From: CALZIK01 sp945787635
GTDB lineage: Bacteria; Acidobacteriota; Thermoanaerobaculia; Multivoradales; JAHEKO01
Assembly: GCA_947259725.1 (NCBI GenBank)
Contig: CAMYNM010000015.1
Span: forward strand, 1-64,000
Reading direction: 5' to 3'
Length of the DNA: 64,000 bases
Below the pieces are notes generated by a model. That model made no database searches and was not told where the DNA came from. It worked only from the letters and a program-made list of their open reading frames with translations. The position numbers were made by a program, and so were the translations under genes. Positions 8,126 through 15,900 of this stretch are shown here, in pieces. Each line of letters opens with the position of its first letter. The first letter of the stretch is position 1.

Positions 8126-9418
8126 ATGAATACCCGCACCGTCGTCGAAACGCCAATCCCGGAGCGCGAGGCCCAGGCTCTGAGAGAGGTGGGTACGACC
8201 CGAATCGGTCCCTGGACCGCGATCCTGCTTTCCTTCGCGGTCCTCGGCACGATCTCGGCCGTGCCGTTGTTTCAGGCGCTCGCCGATCTGCGCAATCCCG
8301 CCGCCGATCGACTCGCCCCCCGGCTTGTCCGCCTCGCGTCGGACGCGGCCGGAACCGTCACATTGCTTCGAACCTCCGGGTTCTTAGCGGTCAACAGGGG
8401 GCTCCAGGACGCCGTCGACAGCTTCGAGACCCGGGTCGAGGAGGAATCGATTCTGCGTGACCGGATCCTGCCGCCGGCTCAGCGCGTTCTCACCGACTTT
8501 CTCGGCGTCGGCAACGAGCAAGCCTACCTGGGGCGCGAGGGCTGGCTCTTCTATCGTGAGGACTTCGAGCATGTCGCCGGTCGAGCGTTTCTCGACGTCG
8601 AGGCCTTGGAAGACAGCGAACGGTCGGCCGATCCGCTGCCGGCGATCCGGGAGCTCCAGGCCGAGTTGGCGCGCCGCGGGGCCGCGCTGGTGATTCTCCC
8701 GACCCCGGTCAAGCCCACCCTTCATCCCGAGCGCTTCGCGGCGAGGGCGAATCCTCGAGCCGCGCTCCACAATCGGTCGTACCCCGAGTTTCTCGATCGG
8801 CTGCGATCCTCAGGCGTCGAGTTTCTCGACCCTTCCGCGCCGCTGCTGGAGGCGAAGCTTCGCTCCGGCGAGCCGCTCTTCCTGCGCAGCGACACCCACT
8901 GGACGCCCGAAGCCATGGATCTGGTTGCGCGGGCTCTGGCCGACCGCGCGAACCACCTGGTCGCCTGGAACCGGCCACGACGTGAGTTTCGCCGACGCGA
9001 AACACCGGTCGTGGGATCCGGCGACATCACCGCGATGCTCAAGATGTCCCACATCGAGCGAAGGTTTCCATCCGAGCGGGTCGTCACGTCGCGAGTCGTC
9101 GGCTCCGACGGCCGCTCGTGGAGGTCGTCACCCGATGCCGAGCTTCTCGTCCTCGGCGACAGCTTCACCAACGTTTATTCGGATCCCGGACTGGGCTGGG
9201 GCGCGGGCGCCGGACTGGCCGAGCAGTTGAGCTTTCACCTCCAGCGCCCGGTGGACCGGGTCGCGGTCAACGCCGGCGGCGCGCTGAGCTCGCGACAGGC
9301 CCTCGCGCGGGCGCTCGAAGGCGACCCGGCGAGACTCGGCGCGACACGTATCGTCGTCTATCAGTTCGCCGCACGCGAGCTCTCGACCGGCGACTGGCAG
9401 GTTGTGCCGCTACCCTAG
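8126..9418 (+). CDS. AlgJ/AlgX-like SGNH O-acetyltransferase
   Basis: A 430-residue membrane-anchored protein with one N-terminal helix (WTAILLSFAVLGTISAVPLF). The AlgX/AlgJ family signatures are 'YLGREGWLFYREDF', the catalytic Asp-His motif in LRSDTHWTPEAMD (about residue 256), and the serine block LVLGDSFTNVYSDPGLG (about residue 345). Together these give the Ser-His-Asp triad that takes acetyl from the MBOAT partner and places it on a periplasmic glycan. ATG 8126 follows the MBOAT stop by 2 bp, which indicates translational coupling. No polymerase or glycan export genes lie next to the pair, so the acceptor polymer is unknown. Confidence 0.85.
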   Translation: MNTRTVVETPIPEREAQALREVGTTRIGPWTAILLSFAVLGTISAVPLFQALADLRNPAADRLAPRLVRLASDAAGTVTLLRTSGFLAVNRGLQDAVDSFETRVEEESILRDRILPPAQRVLTDFLGVGNEQAYLGREGWLFYREDFEHVAGRAFLDVEALEDSERSADPLPAIRELQAELARRGAALVILPTPVKPTLHPERFAARANPRAALHNRSYPEFLDRLRSSGVEFLDPSAPLLEAKLRSGEPLFLRSDTHWTPEAMDLVARALADRANHLVAWNRPRREFRRRETPVVGSGDITAMLKMSHIERRFPSERVVTSRVVGSDGRSWRSSPDAELLVLGDSFTNVYSDPGLGWGAGAGLAEQLSFHLQRPVDRVAVNAGGALSSRQALARALEGDPARLGATRIVVYQFAARELSTGDWQVVPLP

Positions 9419-9496
9419 GAGCTTGCGCAAGAACCCGGCGAGTCGCGCAACCACTTGGCGCCCTTCGGGTTGCGGCGGCCGAGCGGGCCGGTGCGT

Positions 9497-9502
9497 TATG
9501 AT
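9497..9502 (+). promoter_or_regulatory. Putative -10 element TATGAT of the parA-like gene
   Basis: TATGAT lies 33 nt before the TTG start, predicting a leader of about 27 nt that contains the AGGAGG site. No convincing -35 is seen at 17 bp. Confidence 0.35.
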
Positions 9503-9535
9503 ATTTCGCAAGTCGGACCCAGGAGGAGTGGGCGT

Positions 9536-10390
9536 TTGATTACTGCAGTGACCTCGAGGAAGGGTGGTGTCTCCAAAACGACCACCGCCGTCAGCGTGGC
9601 CGCGGCCCTCGCGGGCATCGGCAAGCGAGTGCTCCTGGTGGACCTCGACAGCCAGGCTTCGGCCTCCCTGTCCCTGGGCGTGCCCCGCTCGGCGCTGTTT
9701 CCCTGTCTCGCCGACATCCTGATGGGATCGCGACCGGCAGCCGACACGATCCGATCGACCGCAACTCTCGGTCTCGACCTGATCACCGCTTCCGCCGATC
9801 TGCAGAGCTTCGAGCTGCAGATGGGCGGCCAGCCGGGCCGGGAGTCGGCTCTGAAAGAGGCGCTCGCTCCAATCGCGCCGCGCTACGACTTCATCCTGCT
9901 CGATTGCCCGCCCAACCAGTCGCTCCTCGCCCTCAACGGGCTGGTTGCCGCCGACAACTTCGTGGTGCCCATCGTGCCGAACTATCTCGCCGTCCAGAGC
10001 CTCGAGCCCCTGTTGTGGGCCGCAAAACGGCTACCCGCGGCGCACGGCGTGAGACCACGACTTCTGGGAATCGTGCTCACCCAGGTCGACTACCGCACGC
10101 GCTCCGCGCGCGATCATGTCAACCGCATACGCGAGCGCTTCGGCGATGCGGTCTTCGCCGTCGAGATCCGGATCAACGTACGGCTGGCCGAGGCTCCCGA
10201 ATCCGGCCAGACGATCTTCGAGTTCGACTCGAAGTCGGGAGGCGCCAAGGCCTACCGGCTCCTCGCTGCCGAAATGCTGATGCGAGCCCGAGCCCCTGAG
10301 GTGCCGAAGACCTCCACTCCGGGACGCAAGGTCACCCGGGTGGGCTTCCCGACGACCCCGCAGTCCCTCGGACGGACCGACCTCAACTAA
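9536..10390 (+). CDS. ParA/Soj-type ATPase, orphan
   Basis: A 284-residue P-loop ATPase. The start TTG 9536 is chosen because AGGAGG (9521-9526) sits 9 nt upstream and the protein then begins directly at the Walker strand (MITAVTSRKGG). The deviant Walker A KGGVSKTT has the ParA signature Lys9 and the phosphate-binding Lys14. The A' motif is LVDLDSQAS and Walker B is FILLDCPP. The C-terminal region 'GIVLTQVDYRTRSARDHVNRI' is typical of Soj. No ParB or parS-like repeats lie nearby, so a role in positioning a protein complex or in polysaccharide machinery is as likely as DNA partition. The upstream frame extension to 9455 is not supported by conservation. Confidence 0.85.
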   Translation: MITAVTSRKGGVSKTTTAVSVAAALAGIGKRVLLVDLDSQASASLSLGVPRSALFPCLADILMGSRPAADTIRSTATLGLDLITASADLQSFELQMGGQPGRESALKEALAPIAPRYDFILLDCPPNQSLLALNGLVAADNFVVPIVPNYLAVQSLEPLLWAAKRLPAAHGVRPRLLGIVLTQVDYRTRSARDHVNRIRERFGDAVFAVEIRINVRLAEAPESGQTIFEFDSKSGGAKAYRLLAAEMLMRARAPEVPKTSTPGRKVTRVGFPTTPQSLGRTDLN

Positions 10391-10403
10391 GAGCGACTCG
10401 CCC

Positions 10404-10420
10404 GCCCGCGTGAAGCGGGC
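10404..10420. terminator. Hairpin between convergent genes, possible bidirectional terminator
   Basis: Arms GCCCGC (10404-10409) and GCGGGC (10415-10420) with loop GTGAA lie just after the parA-like stop and just before the end of the convergent small membrane gene. There is no T-run. Confidence 0.35.
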
Positions 10421-10432
10421 TCTAAATGCGGC

Positions 10433-10651
10433 TCAAGCCCTCCGCAGCGCACGCGTACGCGAGCGCCAGACCACAAGATACGCTGCGGCTCCGAGAATGT
10501 AGGTGCTCACGATCACCAGCACCCATACCAGCTTGTCGATGTCCTTTTCGTGATCCCGGATCGCGCAGTCAATCAGCGCCCAGAACCACAGCACGGTGAG
10601 CGCGACGCCCGCACCGATGATCAGAATCTCCGTCCAACCGACGCCAAGCAT
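10433..10651 (-). CDS. Small membrane protein, PLD nuclease N-terminal domain type
   Basis: 72 residues with two hydrophobic helices: EILIIGAGVALTVLWFWALIDCA, then LVWVLVIVSTYILGAAAYLVVW. The intervening CAIRDHEKDIDKLVW matches the short PLDc_N family (PF13396), where bacteria often have it as a stand-alone integral membrane protein of unknown role. The ATG at 10651 is selected because GAGGAGG precedes it by 8 nt. A GTG seven codons earlier would place the Shine-Dalgarno sequence inside the gene. It is convergent with the parA-like gene and seems monocistronic. Confidence 0.75.
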   Translation of the reverse strand: MLGVGWTEILIIGAGVALTVLWFWALIDCAIRDHEKDIDKLVWVLVIVSTYILGAAAYLVVWRSRTRALRRA

Positions 10652-10742
10652 GTTCGTTTCCTCCTCGTTCACAGTACGTGCGAGAAGACTCCGGTATTCA
10701 GTCGGCGCCCCGAACTCGTCGAACTCCTAGTCCGAGCCGACG

Positions 10743-10748
10743 TATACT
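10743..10748 (+). promoter_or_regulatory. Putative -10 element TATACT
   Basis: TATACT predicts a start about 11 nt before GTG 10767, with a weak GAGG between them. The -35 region is poor. Confidence 0.35.
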
Positions 10749-10766
10749 TTCACGAGGGTCGACCAC

Positions 10767-12068
10767 GTGCTCACTCAAGCCTCCGCCTTCCGACTCGCCG
10801 GCACTCTGGTGCTCTGCGGCCTGCTGTCGCCTCTCACGTCTTCAGGGGCGCTCCTAGCTCACGAACCGAGGCCGGAAGCAGTCGAGGAAGCGATCCGCAG
10901 GAGCCTCCCGATCCTGCAGTCCGACGGCGAGGCCTGGCTGGAGGGCCGGATCCCGATTCAGGGCGGACAAGGCTGCGTTTCGTGCCATCAGGTGCCCTTT
11001 GGCATCTGGGGCCTCGAGGAAGCCGGGCGTGCCGGCATCGTGCTCGACGCGGCTCGAAGCGCCGACTTGGCCCGCCGAGCCGCGGAATTCATCGCCTCAC
11101 CAGGCACTGCGCGGGCGATGTCATGGGGGCCGTTGGTTTTAGCAGCAAGCGATTCGGAGCAGATGATCCACGCCGGTTTTCCGGCCTTCGCGCTACAAGC
11201 GCAGGGGCCCGACGGCCACTGGGACGCCAAGGGACAGTTCCCCGAACAGAGGCGACCGCTGGCCGAGACCAACGCGGTGGCGACCATGTGGACGATGCTC
11301 GCTTTGCGTTCGTTCGGCGCGCCTGAGGCGGCCGCAGATTCGTCCACAGATGCAATTACCAAGACGATCGAGCGAGCCTACCGGTCGCTCACCGGCCGCG
11401 AAGGCGGCGAGAGCACCGAGTACGTACTGCTTCGCTCGCTGATCGAAGAGCGGCTCGGCCAGTCCGCCGCAGGCAAGGACCTCCTCGATCGCCTCCTCGC
11501 GCGCCAGAACGCGGACGGCGGCTGGAGCTGGCTGCCGAACGAGGAGAGCAATGCGCTCTCGACCGGCCAGGTCCTCTACCGGCTGAGTCTCGTGCGGCCG
11601 CCGCGGACTCCCGAGCAAGACAGAGCGGTCGAACGCGCGACGGCCTACCTGGTCGAGACCCAGGCCGAGGGCGGGCTCTGGCCGGTCGCCAGCGTCCTCA
11701 CCAGCGAGGGCGCGAAGCCAAGTAAGGACTACGTGTACAGCTACTGGGGCACGGCCTGGGCCACGATCGGGCTGGCTCGCACGCGCCCTCCGGATGATCC
11801 GATCGCGCCACGCAGGCTGAGCGAGCGGATGACGATCTCGCTCGTCGAGGCGCCGTTGAGGGTCGTTGCGTCCTATTTCGCGGCTCGGCTCGGCGCCGAG
11901 CTCGATCTGGACACCGAGCTCCTGGCCCGACCGGTGACCATCGAGCTCGACCATCAGAGTCTGAGAATCGGACTCGACGCCCTGTGCGATCAGATCCGGT
12001 GTGCCTGGCGTCTGGACCTCTCGCGGCGGCCACCGCGGCTGCAGTTCGTTCGCCGAGAAGCCCTGTAG
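10767..12068 (+). CDS. Secreted multidomain protein: haem c motif, terpene-cyclase-like toroid, STN-like tail
   Basis: 433 residues with a signal peptide (residues 1-31). A single haem c attachment motif, CVSCH, lies at 70-74 in an otherwise short N-terminal segment. Residues from about 85 to 345 hold alpha-alpha toroid repeats of the prenyltransferase/squalene-oxidase type, seen in 'LLARQNADGGWSWLPNE' and 'YLVETQAEGGLWPVAS'. The last 80 residues (RMTISLVEAPLRVVASYFA to LDALCDQIRCAWRLD) look like an STN/secretin N-terminal fold. Toroid proteins with cytochrome-type motifs occur in environmental bacteria, but the full order is unusual. The function is unknown; no cyclase DxDD motif is seen. 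Translation starts at GTG, and the next gene follows by 5 bp. Confidence 0.65.
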   Translation: MLTQASAFRLAGTLVLCGLLSPLTSSGALLAHEPRPEAVEEAIRRSLPILQSDGEAWLEGRIPIQGGQGCVSCHQVPFGIWGLEEAGRAGIVLDAARSADLARRAAEFIASPGTARAMSWGPLVLAASDSEQMIHAGFPAFALQAQGPDGHWDAKGQFPEQRRPLAETNAVATMWTMLALRSFGAPEAAADSSTDAITKTIERAYRSLTGREGGESTEYVLLRSLIEERLGQSAAGKDLLDRLLARQNADGGWSWLPNEESNALSTGQVLYRLSLVRPPRTPEQDRAVERATAYLVETQAEGGLWPVASVLTSEGAKPSKDYVYSYWGTAWATIGLARTRPPDDPIAPRRLSERMTISLVEAPLRVVASYFAARLGAELDLDTELLARPVTIELDHQSLRIGLDALCDQIRCAWRLDLSRRPPRLQFVRREAL

Positions 12069-12073
12069 GCACG

Positions 12074-12550
12074 ATGGAGTCGACCGAGCGGGACGCCGCC
12101 GCGGTCAGAATCCCGCCGCCCCTCGTGTATCTCACCGCGATCCTCGCGGGCGTCCTGCTGCAGCGCTACGCGCTCACGCTGCCGCTGGGCCTCAGCGACA
12201 CGCTCCGGATCACCGCCGGCGCCGGCGCGACGCTCTTCGGCTTCGGCCTGCTGGTCGTCGCCGCGGCGCTTTTTCGCCGCACCGGACAGGACCCGAAGCC
12301 CTGGACCAGCACGCCCGCGATCATCTCGACCGGCGCCTACCGGCTCTCTCGCAACCCAATCTATCTCGGCATGGCGCTGATCCAGGCCGCCGTAGGGCTG
12401 CTCGCCGCCAACGGCTGGATCCTGCTGTCGCTCCCGCTGGTTCTCATGGCGATCCAGGTCACCGCCATCCGGCACGAGGAAGCCTATCTCGAGCGCAAGT
12501 TTGGCGACGCCTACCTACGCTACAAGGACTCGGTCCGGCGCTGGCTCTAG
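12074..12550 (+). CDS. Isoprenylcysteine carboxyl methyltransferase-like membrane protein
   Basis: 158 residues with four or five membrane helices. The ICMT/PEMT signature is near the C-terminus: GAYRLSRNPIYLGMALIQ, then a hydrophobic hairpin, and finally IRHEEAYLERKFGDAYLRYKDSVRRW. Bacterial relatives are S-adenosylmethionine-dependent methyltransferases with mostly unknown small substrates. ATG 12074 is chosen because the upstream extension runs inside the previous gene. The 5-bp gap after the toroid protein indicates an operon. It converges with the GNAT gene 27 bp later. Confidence 0.8.
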   Translation: MESTERDAAAVRIPPPLVYLTAILAGVLLQRYALTLPLGLSDTLRITAGAGATLFGFGLLVVAAALFRRTGQDPKPWTSTPAIISTGAYRLSRNPIYLGMALIQAAVGLLAANGWILLSLPLVLMAIQVTAIRHEEAYLERKFGDAYLRYKDSVRRWL

Positions 12551-12577
12551 GAGCTCTTGACCGGACGAGCCACCTGA

Positions 12578-13141
12578 CTACCGGGTACGCGAGCGCCAGT
12601 CCTGCTCGAGAAGGCCAAAAAACGCCGAATCGAAGAGCTCACCGGCCACCACCCAGCGCTCCCTGAGATATCCCTCACGCACGAAGCCGAGCCGCTCGAG
12701 CAGGGTGATCGACGCCTGGTTGCCCGGATCGACGTCCGCCTCCAACCGATGGAGACCCATGCCGGAAAAGGCGAACTCGAGGAGAGCCGCGAGTCCTTCC
12801 GTCATCCAACCCTTTCCCCAGTGGTCCCTGGCGAGCGCGAAGCCGATCTCCGCGCGACGGCTCTGGTGATTGATCTGCCAGATCGTGCAGGTTCCGATGA
12901 CCTTGTCGTCTTCGGCACGGCATAGGCCCCACTGCAAGAACCGCTGGGTCTCAAGGCCCTTCGCGATGTCGTCCAGGTACTCTCCGACCTGCCCCTCGCG
13001 GGTGAACGGAGGATGACTCCAGTAGCGCATCACCTCAGGGTCCGAGAAGATGGCAAACAACGAATCGGCGTCGTCGCGGTTCAATGCCCGCAGCCGAACC
13101 CGCCCGTTTTCGAGGACCGGAAGAGCCTCCAACCGAGTCAT
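12578..13141 (-). CDS. GNAT N-acetyltransferase, RimJ/RimL type
   Basis: 187 residues with the complete RimJ-like fold. 'VRLRALNRDDADSLFAIFSDPEVMRYWSH' is the N-terminal signature, 'IGFALARDHWGKGWMTEGLAALLEFAF' holds the acetyl-CoA pyrophosphate loop (variant of RxxGxG/A), and 'HRLEADVDPGNQASITLLERLGFVREG' is the conserved C-terminal motif. It is likely to acetylate a protein N-terminus or small amine in the cytoplasm. It lies 16 bp after the DinB gene in the same direction, with GGAG before the ATG, so co-transcription is likely. Confidence 0.85.
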   Translation of the reverse strand: MTRLEALPVLENGRVRLRALNRDDADSLFAIFSDPEVMRYWSHPPFTREGQVGEYLDDIAKGLETQRFLQWGLCRAEDDKVIGTCTIWQINHQSRRAEIGFALARDHWGKGWMTEGLAALLEFAFSGMGLHRLEADVDPGNQASITLLERLGFVREGYLRERWVVAGELFDSAFFGLLEQDWRSRTR

Positions 13142-13157
13142 CGACTCCGCGCCCGCG

Positions 13158-13715
13158 TCACCCAGCTCTGTTCAGCAGCGGAAAGTAGCGTTGCTTGAGA
13201 AGCCGAAGATGATGCAGCTCGTGGCCCGCGATGTGAAACGCCAACCCTCGCACCGAGACCGGGTATCCTGAAACCACGCCGCGGCGCAGCCAAGTCGCCT
13301 CGGAGAGGCCCGAAAACAGGGCAATCGAGGCTCGCCGAACCGCCCGATACTCCGCGATCAGATCGGTGAGGCGGCGCGATTCGAAACCGGCCCCGCGCAG
13401 GTAGGCGTTCTCGTCGAAGCCCGGCAGGGGGCGCTCGTCTCCGCGAGCGATGCACAGGGCGCGGTACGCGAAGATGCGCTCGTCATCCGCGAGATGGCCC
13501 AGGATCTCCTTGACCGTCCATTTCCCCTGAGCGTAGGTGAGACCTGCGACCTGGTTCTCCCTGAGCTCGCCGAAAGTGCCCGAGACCGCCTCGAACTGGG
13601 ACGCCAGCGCGACGACCGCGTCGTCGCCGGCGACGCTGCCGATGTCGGCCTCGGCGTACGGAGCGAACTCACCGGCCTCGGGGCGGCCGGACGGCGCTAG
13701 GGAAAACTCGCGCAT
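13158..13715 (-). CDS. DinB-family metal-dependent protein
   Basis: 185 residues forming a four-helix DinB/YfiT-like bundle. Candidate metal histidines are in KWTVKEILGHLADDERIFAYR and in the C-terminal AFHIAGHELHHLRLLKQRYF. Members are often thiol-dependent transferases or have unknown substrates. The start ATG 13715 begins MREFSLAPSG. Upstream residues in frame would be the translated promoter region, since TAGAAA sits 8 nt before this ATG. The GNAT gene follows closely. The peroxiredoxin gene upstream has its own end 90 bp away. Confidence 0.8.
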   Translation of the reverse strand: MREFSLAPSGRPEAGEFAPYAEADIGSVAGDDAVVALASQFEAVSGTFGELRENQVAGLTYAQGKWTVKEILGHLADDERIFAYRALCIARGDERPLPGFDENAYLRGAGFESRRLTDLIAEYRAVRRASIALFSGLSEATWLRRGVVSGYPVSVRGLAFHIAGHELHHLRLLKQRYFPLLNRAG

Positions 13716-13723
13716 GCCCGTCG

Positions 13724-13729
13724 TTTCTA
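13724..13729 (-). promoter_or_regulatory. Putative -10 element TAGAAA, leaderless-type spacing
   Basis: On the minus strand TAGAAA ends 8 nt before ATG 13715, and no Shine-Dalgarno sequence is present. Confidence 0.35.
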
Positions 13730-13805
13730 GCAGAACATTCGCCCGCCGCCTGTTCCCCGCTCCACAGCGGGGCCGGGCTTGTGCGACCGCCACCGTGAGA
13801 CGACC

Positions 13806-14465
13806 TCAGTCCGGCTGCGGGACGACCCGGATGTACGGCAGCGGCTGCTCCCAACCGTCCGGATACCGCTTCTTCGCTTCTTCGTCCGACACCGCCGGGA
13901 GAATGATGACGTTGTCCCCCTGCTCCCAGTTGGCGGGCGTAGCCACCTGTCGCGTGGCTGTGAGCTGGCAGGAATCGAGCAGCCGCAGGATCTCAGCGAA
14001 GTTGCGGCCGGTGCTCATCGGATAGGTGAGAGTCGCCTTGATCTTCTTGTCCGGGCCAATGATGAAGACCGACCGGGCCGTCGCGTTGTCGACCGGTGTC
14101 CGCCCCTCGCAGGTCTCACCGGCATCGGCGGGCAGCATGTCGTACAGCTTGACCACCTCGAGCTCGGGATCACCGATCAGCGGGTAGTTTAGGGCGTGGC
14201 CCTGTGAAACTTCGATGTCTTTCGACCACCGCATGTGATCGTTCACGCCGTCGACGCTGATTCCCAGCACCTTGCAGTTTCGCTTTTCGAATTCAGGCTT
14301 GAGACCGGCCACGGTTCCCAACTCGGTCGTGCAAACCGGGGTGAAGTCCTTCGGATGGGAAAACAGAACCGCCCAGCCGTCACCGATCCAGTCGTGGAAC
14401 TCGATCGAGCCTTCCGTCGTCTCGGCGGTGAAATTCGGCGCAGTGTCGTTGATTCGCAGCGTCAT
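13806..14465 (-). CDS. 1-Cys peroxiredoxin (Prx6 family)
   Basis: A 219-residue thiol peroxidase that reduces hydrogen peroxide and alkyl hydroperoxides in the cytosol. The peroxidatic cysteine is Cys45 in DFTPVCTTELG. The Prx6-type features are the conserved 'HPKDFTPVC', 'KVLGISVDGVNDHMRWSKDI', 'FIIGPDKKIKATLTYPMSTGRN' and the long C-terminal extension through 'VATPANWEQGD' and 'YPDGWEQPLPYIRVVPQ'. There is no classic resolving cysteine in the C-terminus, although Cys residues occur elsewhere. The start at 14465 is fixed by GGGAGG just upstream. A good promoter precedes it, so it is probably an independent stress gene. Confidence 0.9.
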   Translation of the reverse strand: MTLRINDTAPNFTAETTEGSIEFHDWIGDGWAVLFSHPKDFTPVCTTELGTVAGLKPEFEKRNCKVLGISVDGVNDHMRWSKDIEVSQGHALNYPLIGDPELEVVKLYDMLPADAGETCEGRTPVDNATARSVFIIGPDKKIKATLTYPMSTGRNFAEILRLLDSCQLTATRQVATPANWEQGDNVIILPAVSDEEAKKRYPDGWEQPLPYIRVVPQPD

Positions 14466-14499
14466 GACATCCTCCCGGTCGTGGTTTTTGGTGGCCCGG

Positions 14500-14527
14500 A
14501 TTCTACAGCCCCAAGACTGCAAATCAA
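14500..14527 (-). promoter_or_regulatory. Putative sigma-70 promoter of the peroxiredoxin gene
   Basis: On the minus strand TTGATT (14527-14522) and TAGAAT (14505-14500) are spaced 16 bp apart, giving a leader of about 28 nt that includes the GGGAGG site. Confidence 0.5.
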
Positions 14528-14547
14528 GTTACGGAACTGTTGCGTCT

Positions 14548-15300
14548 CTAGTCGCGAGGATTGCCCTCCCACGAGCCGTACAGGGGATTCGGCAGGATGA
14601 AGAAGCGATCGCCGAACTCCGCGAACGACTCATCCGACGCGAACCGAAGCTCCTGATCGAGATCGGGAAAGTCGTGAATGTTGTCGCCGACCCACATCAC
14701 GATATCGAGCGGAGGCAGGTCTTCACGGGCTGTCCCGTCCTGGACGCTCTTCCAACGTGGCCTCTTGTCTCCCGTGTCACCCCGGCAGAGGATGACGTCA
14801 AAAGGCAGCTCGAGAGAGCGCAGATTGTCCTCGGTCGGAGCGCAGTGATGCTCGCGGCGATTGGTGACCACCGCGATCCGCCCGCCCAGGCTGCGCACGC
14901 GCTCGAGGAAGGCCGCGGCGCCCGGTAGAGCCGGAGCATCCCGCCGCCGCACCCATTCGTCCCACCGCTCCTCGAACGAGCCGCCGCCACCAAGCGCCTG
15001 CTCCTTGCTCTGCTGCGAGTTGCTGATCAGGGTCTCATCCGCGTCGATCGCCACCGCCCAGCTTCCGGGCTCCCGATCCCCAATCCGCGCTTCGAGCACC
15101 TCGCCGGCGAGACGAAAGGTCTGTTCGTAGACCGCCCGGTACTCGGCCGAGTTGCGCACCCAGTGGATATGCAACGGCAGAGCGTCGGGCTCCGCGTCGG
15201 GGCGCGGCGCGGTGGCGGTCGATGAGCAGCCGCCGATGGAGGCGAGGAGAACTGCAAGGGTCAGTGCGATCCTGGGGTGCATTCGATCTGTCGGTTGCAT
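14548..15300 (-). CDS. Secreted HAD acid phosphatase lipoprotein, class C / e(P4)-like
   Basis: A 250-residue lipoprotein with the signal ending LLASIGGC. The HAD core is present: motif I DADETLISN (catalytic Asp pair), motif II near VVTNRREHHC, and the acidic motif IV in WVGDNIHDFPD. The spacing and the helical cap segment between motifs I and II, 'FEERWDEWVRRRDAPALPGAAAFLERV', fit the class C acid phosphatase/5'-nucleotidase e(P4) family (PF03767). It probably dephosphorylates nucleotides or other phosphomonoesters outside the cytoplasm. The ATG at 15300 is preferred because GGAGG precedes it by 5 nt. Upstream in-frame ATG codons lie close to the promoter. Confidence 0.85.
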   Translation of the reverse strand: MQPTDRMHPRIALTLAVLLASIGGCSSTATAPRPDAEPDALPLHIHWVRNSAEYRAVYEQTFRLAGEVLEARIGDREPGSWAVAIDADETLISNSQQSKEQALGGGGSFEERWDEWVRRRDAPALPGAAAFLERVRSLGGRIAVVTNRREHHCAPTEDNLRSLELPFDVILCRGDTGDKRPRWKSVQDGTAREDLPPLDIVMWVGDNIHDFPDLDQELRFASDESFAEFGDRFFILPNPLYGSWEGNPRD

Positions 15301-15334
15301 CGCGGCCTCCATTCGTGAATCCGAAAGATTCGAC

Positions 15335-15340
15335 ATTCTA
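15335..15340 (-). promoter_or_regulatory. Putative -10 element TAGAAT of the phosphatase gene
   Basis: TAGAAT on the minus strand predicts a start near 15328 and a 28-nt leader with a GGAGG ribosome site. It lies in the 45-bp gap after the NUDIX gene, so the phosphatase may have its own transcript. Confidence 0.35.
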
Positions 15341-15345
15341 GGCCA

Positions 15346-15900
15346 TCATTCGATGCGCTCGCGCCTCGCGGCCAGGATCTCGCCGACTCTCGGCAGAGTC
15401 GATCCCAGCGCGCCCCGAGCCTCCGGCGAGTCGAAAGCAAACCAACGGGTCTCCAACTCGGCCGTGAGTCGCTGCTCACGCTCGGGCACTTCGAACAGGA
15501 ACCTCAGATCCAGGTGAAGATGCGAGGGTTCCTCGCCCCAGGCCGGAATCCGGTGAGTTTCCAAGGCCATCGGAACCGCCGCGAGTGGGTCCACGAGCAC
15601 CCCGGTTTCCTCGCCGACTTCTCGAGCCGCGGCGGCGACGACCGAGGTATCCGTCGGGTCGAAATGGCCGCCCGGCTGGAGCCACCTGTCGAGCTTGGGG
15701 TGGAAGATCAAGAGCAGGCGGCGCGTCGCGCGATCGGCGAGAACCGCGCTGGCGGTGAAGTGTCCGGGCTCGAAGTCGTTTCGCTCGAACTTCGAAGGCG
15801 TCGCCGCAAGCTCGAGGAGCACGCCGGGCTCGAGAGGGACTCCGTGCACCTGACCGCTCGTGATGAAGCCCCCGACCACCGCCTGGCCGTCCCGAATCAC
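15346..15900 (-). CDS. NUDIX hydrolase
   Basis: 184 residues with a complete Nudix box around residue 75: it runs from GGHFDP through AAAREVGEETGV, with the REVGEE metal-binding core. Family members cleave nucleoside diphosphates linked to another moiety; the substrate here is unknown. The start is GTG at 15900, whose GTGA overlaps the stop of the kinase-aminotransferase fusion gene, so the two are translationally coupled. That linkage suggests housekeeping of a metabolite made in the same operon. Confidence 0.85.
   Translation of the reverse strand: MIRDGQAVVGGFITSGQVHGVPLEPGVLLELAATPSKFERNDFEPGHFTASAVLADRATRRLLLIFHPKLDRWLQPGGHFDPTDTSVVAAAAREVGEETGVLVDPLAAVPMALETHRIPAWGEEPSHLHLDLRFLFEVPEREQRLTAELETRWFAFDSPEARGALGSTLPRVGEILAARRERIE

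Noticed and set aside
9536..10390. ParA taken as evidence of a plasmid or chromosome origin
   Set aside because: No ParB, parS-like palindromes, dnaA or iterons are visible near it.
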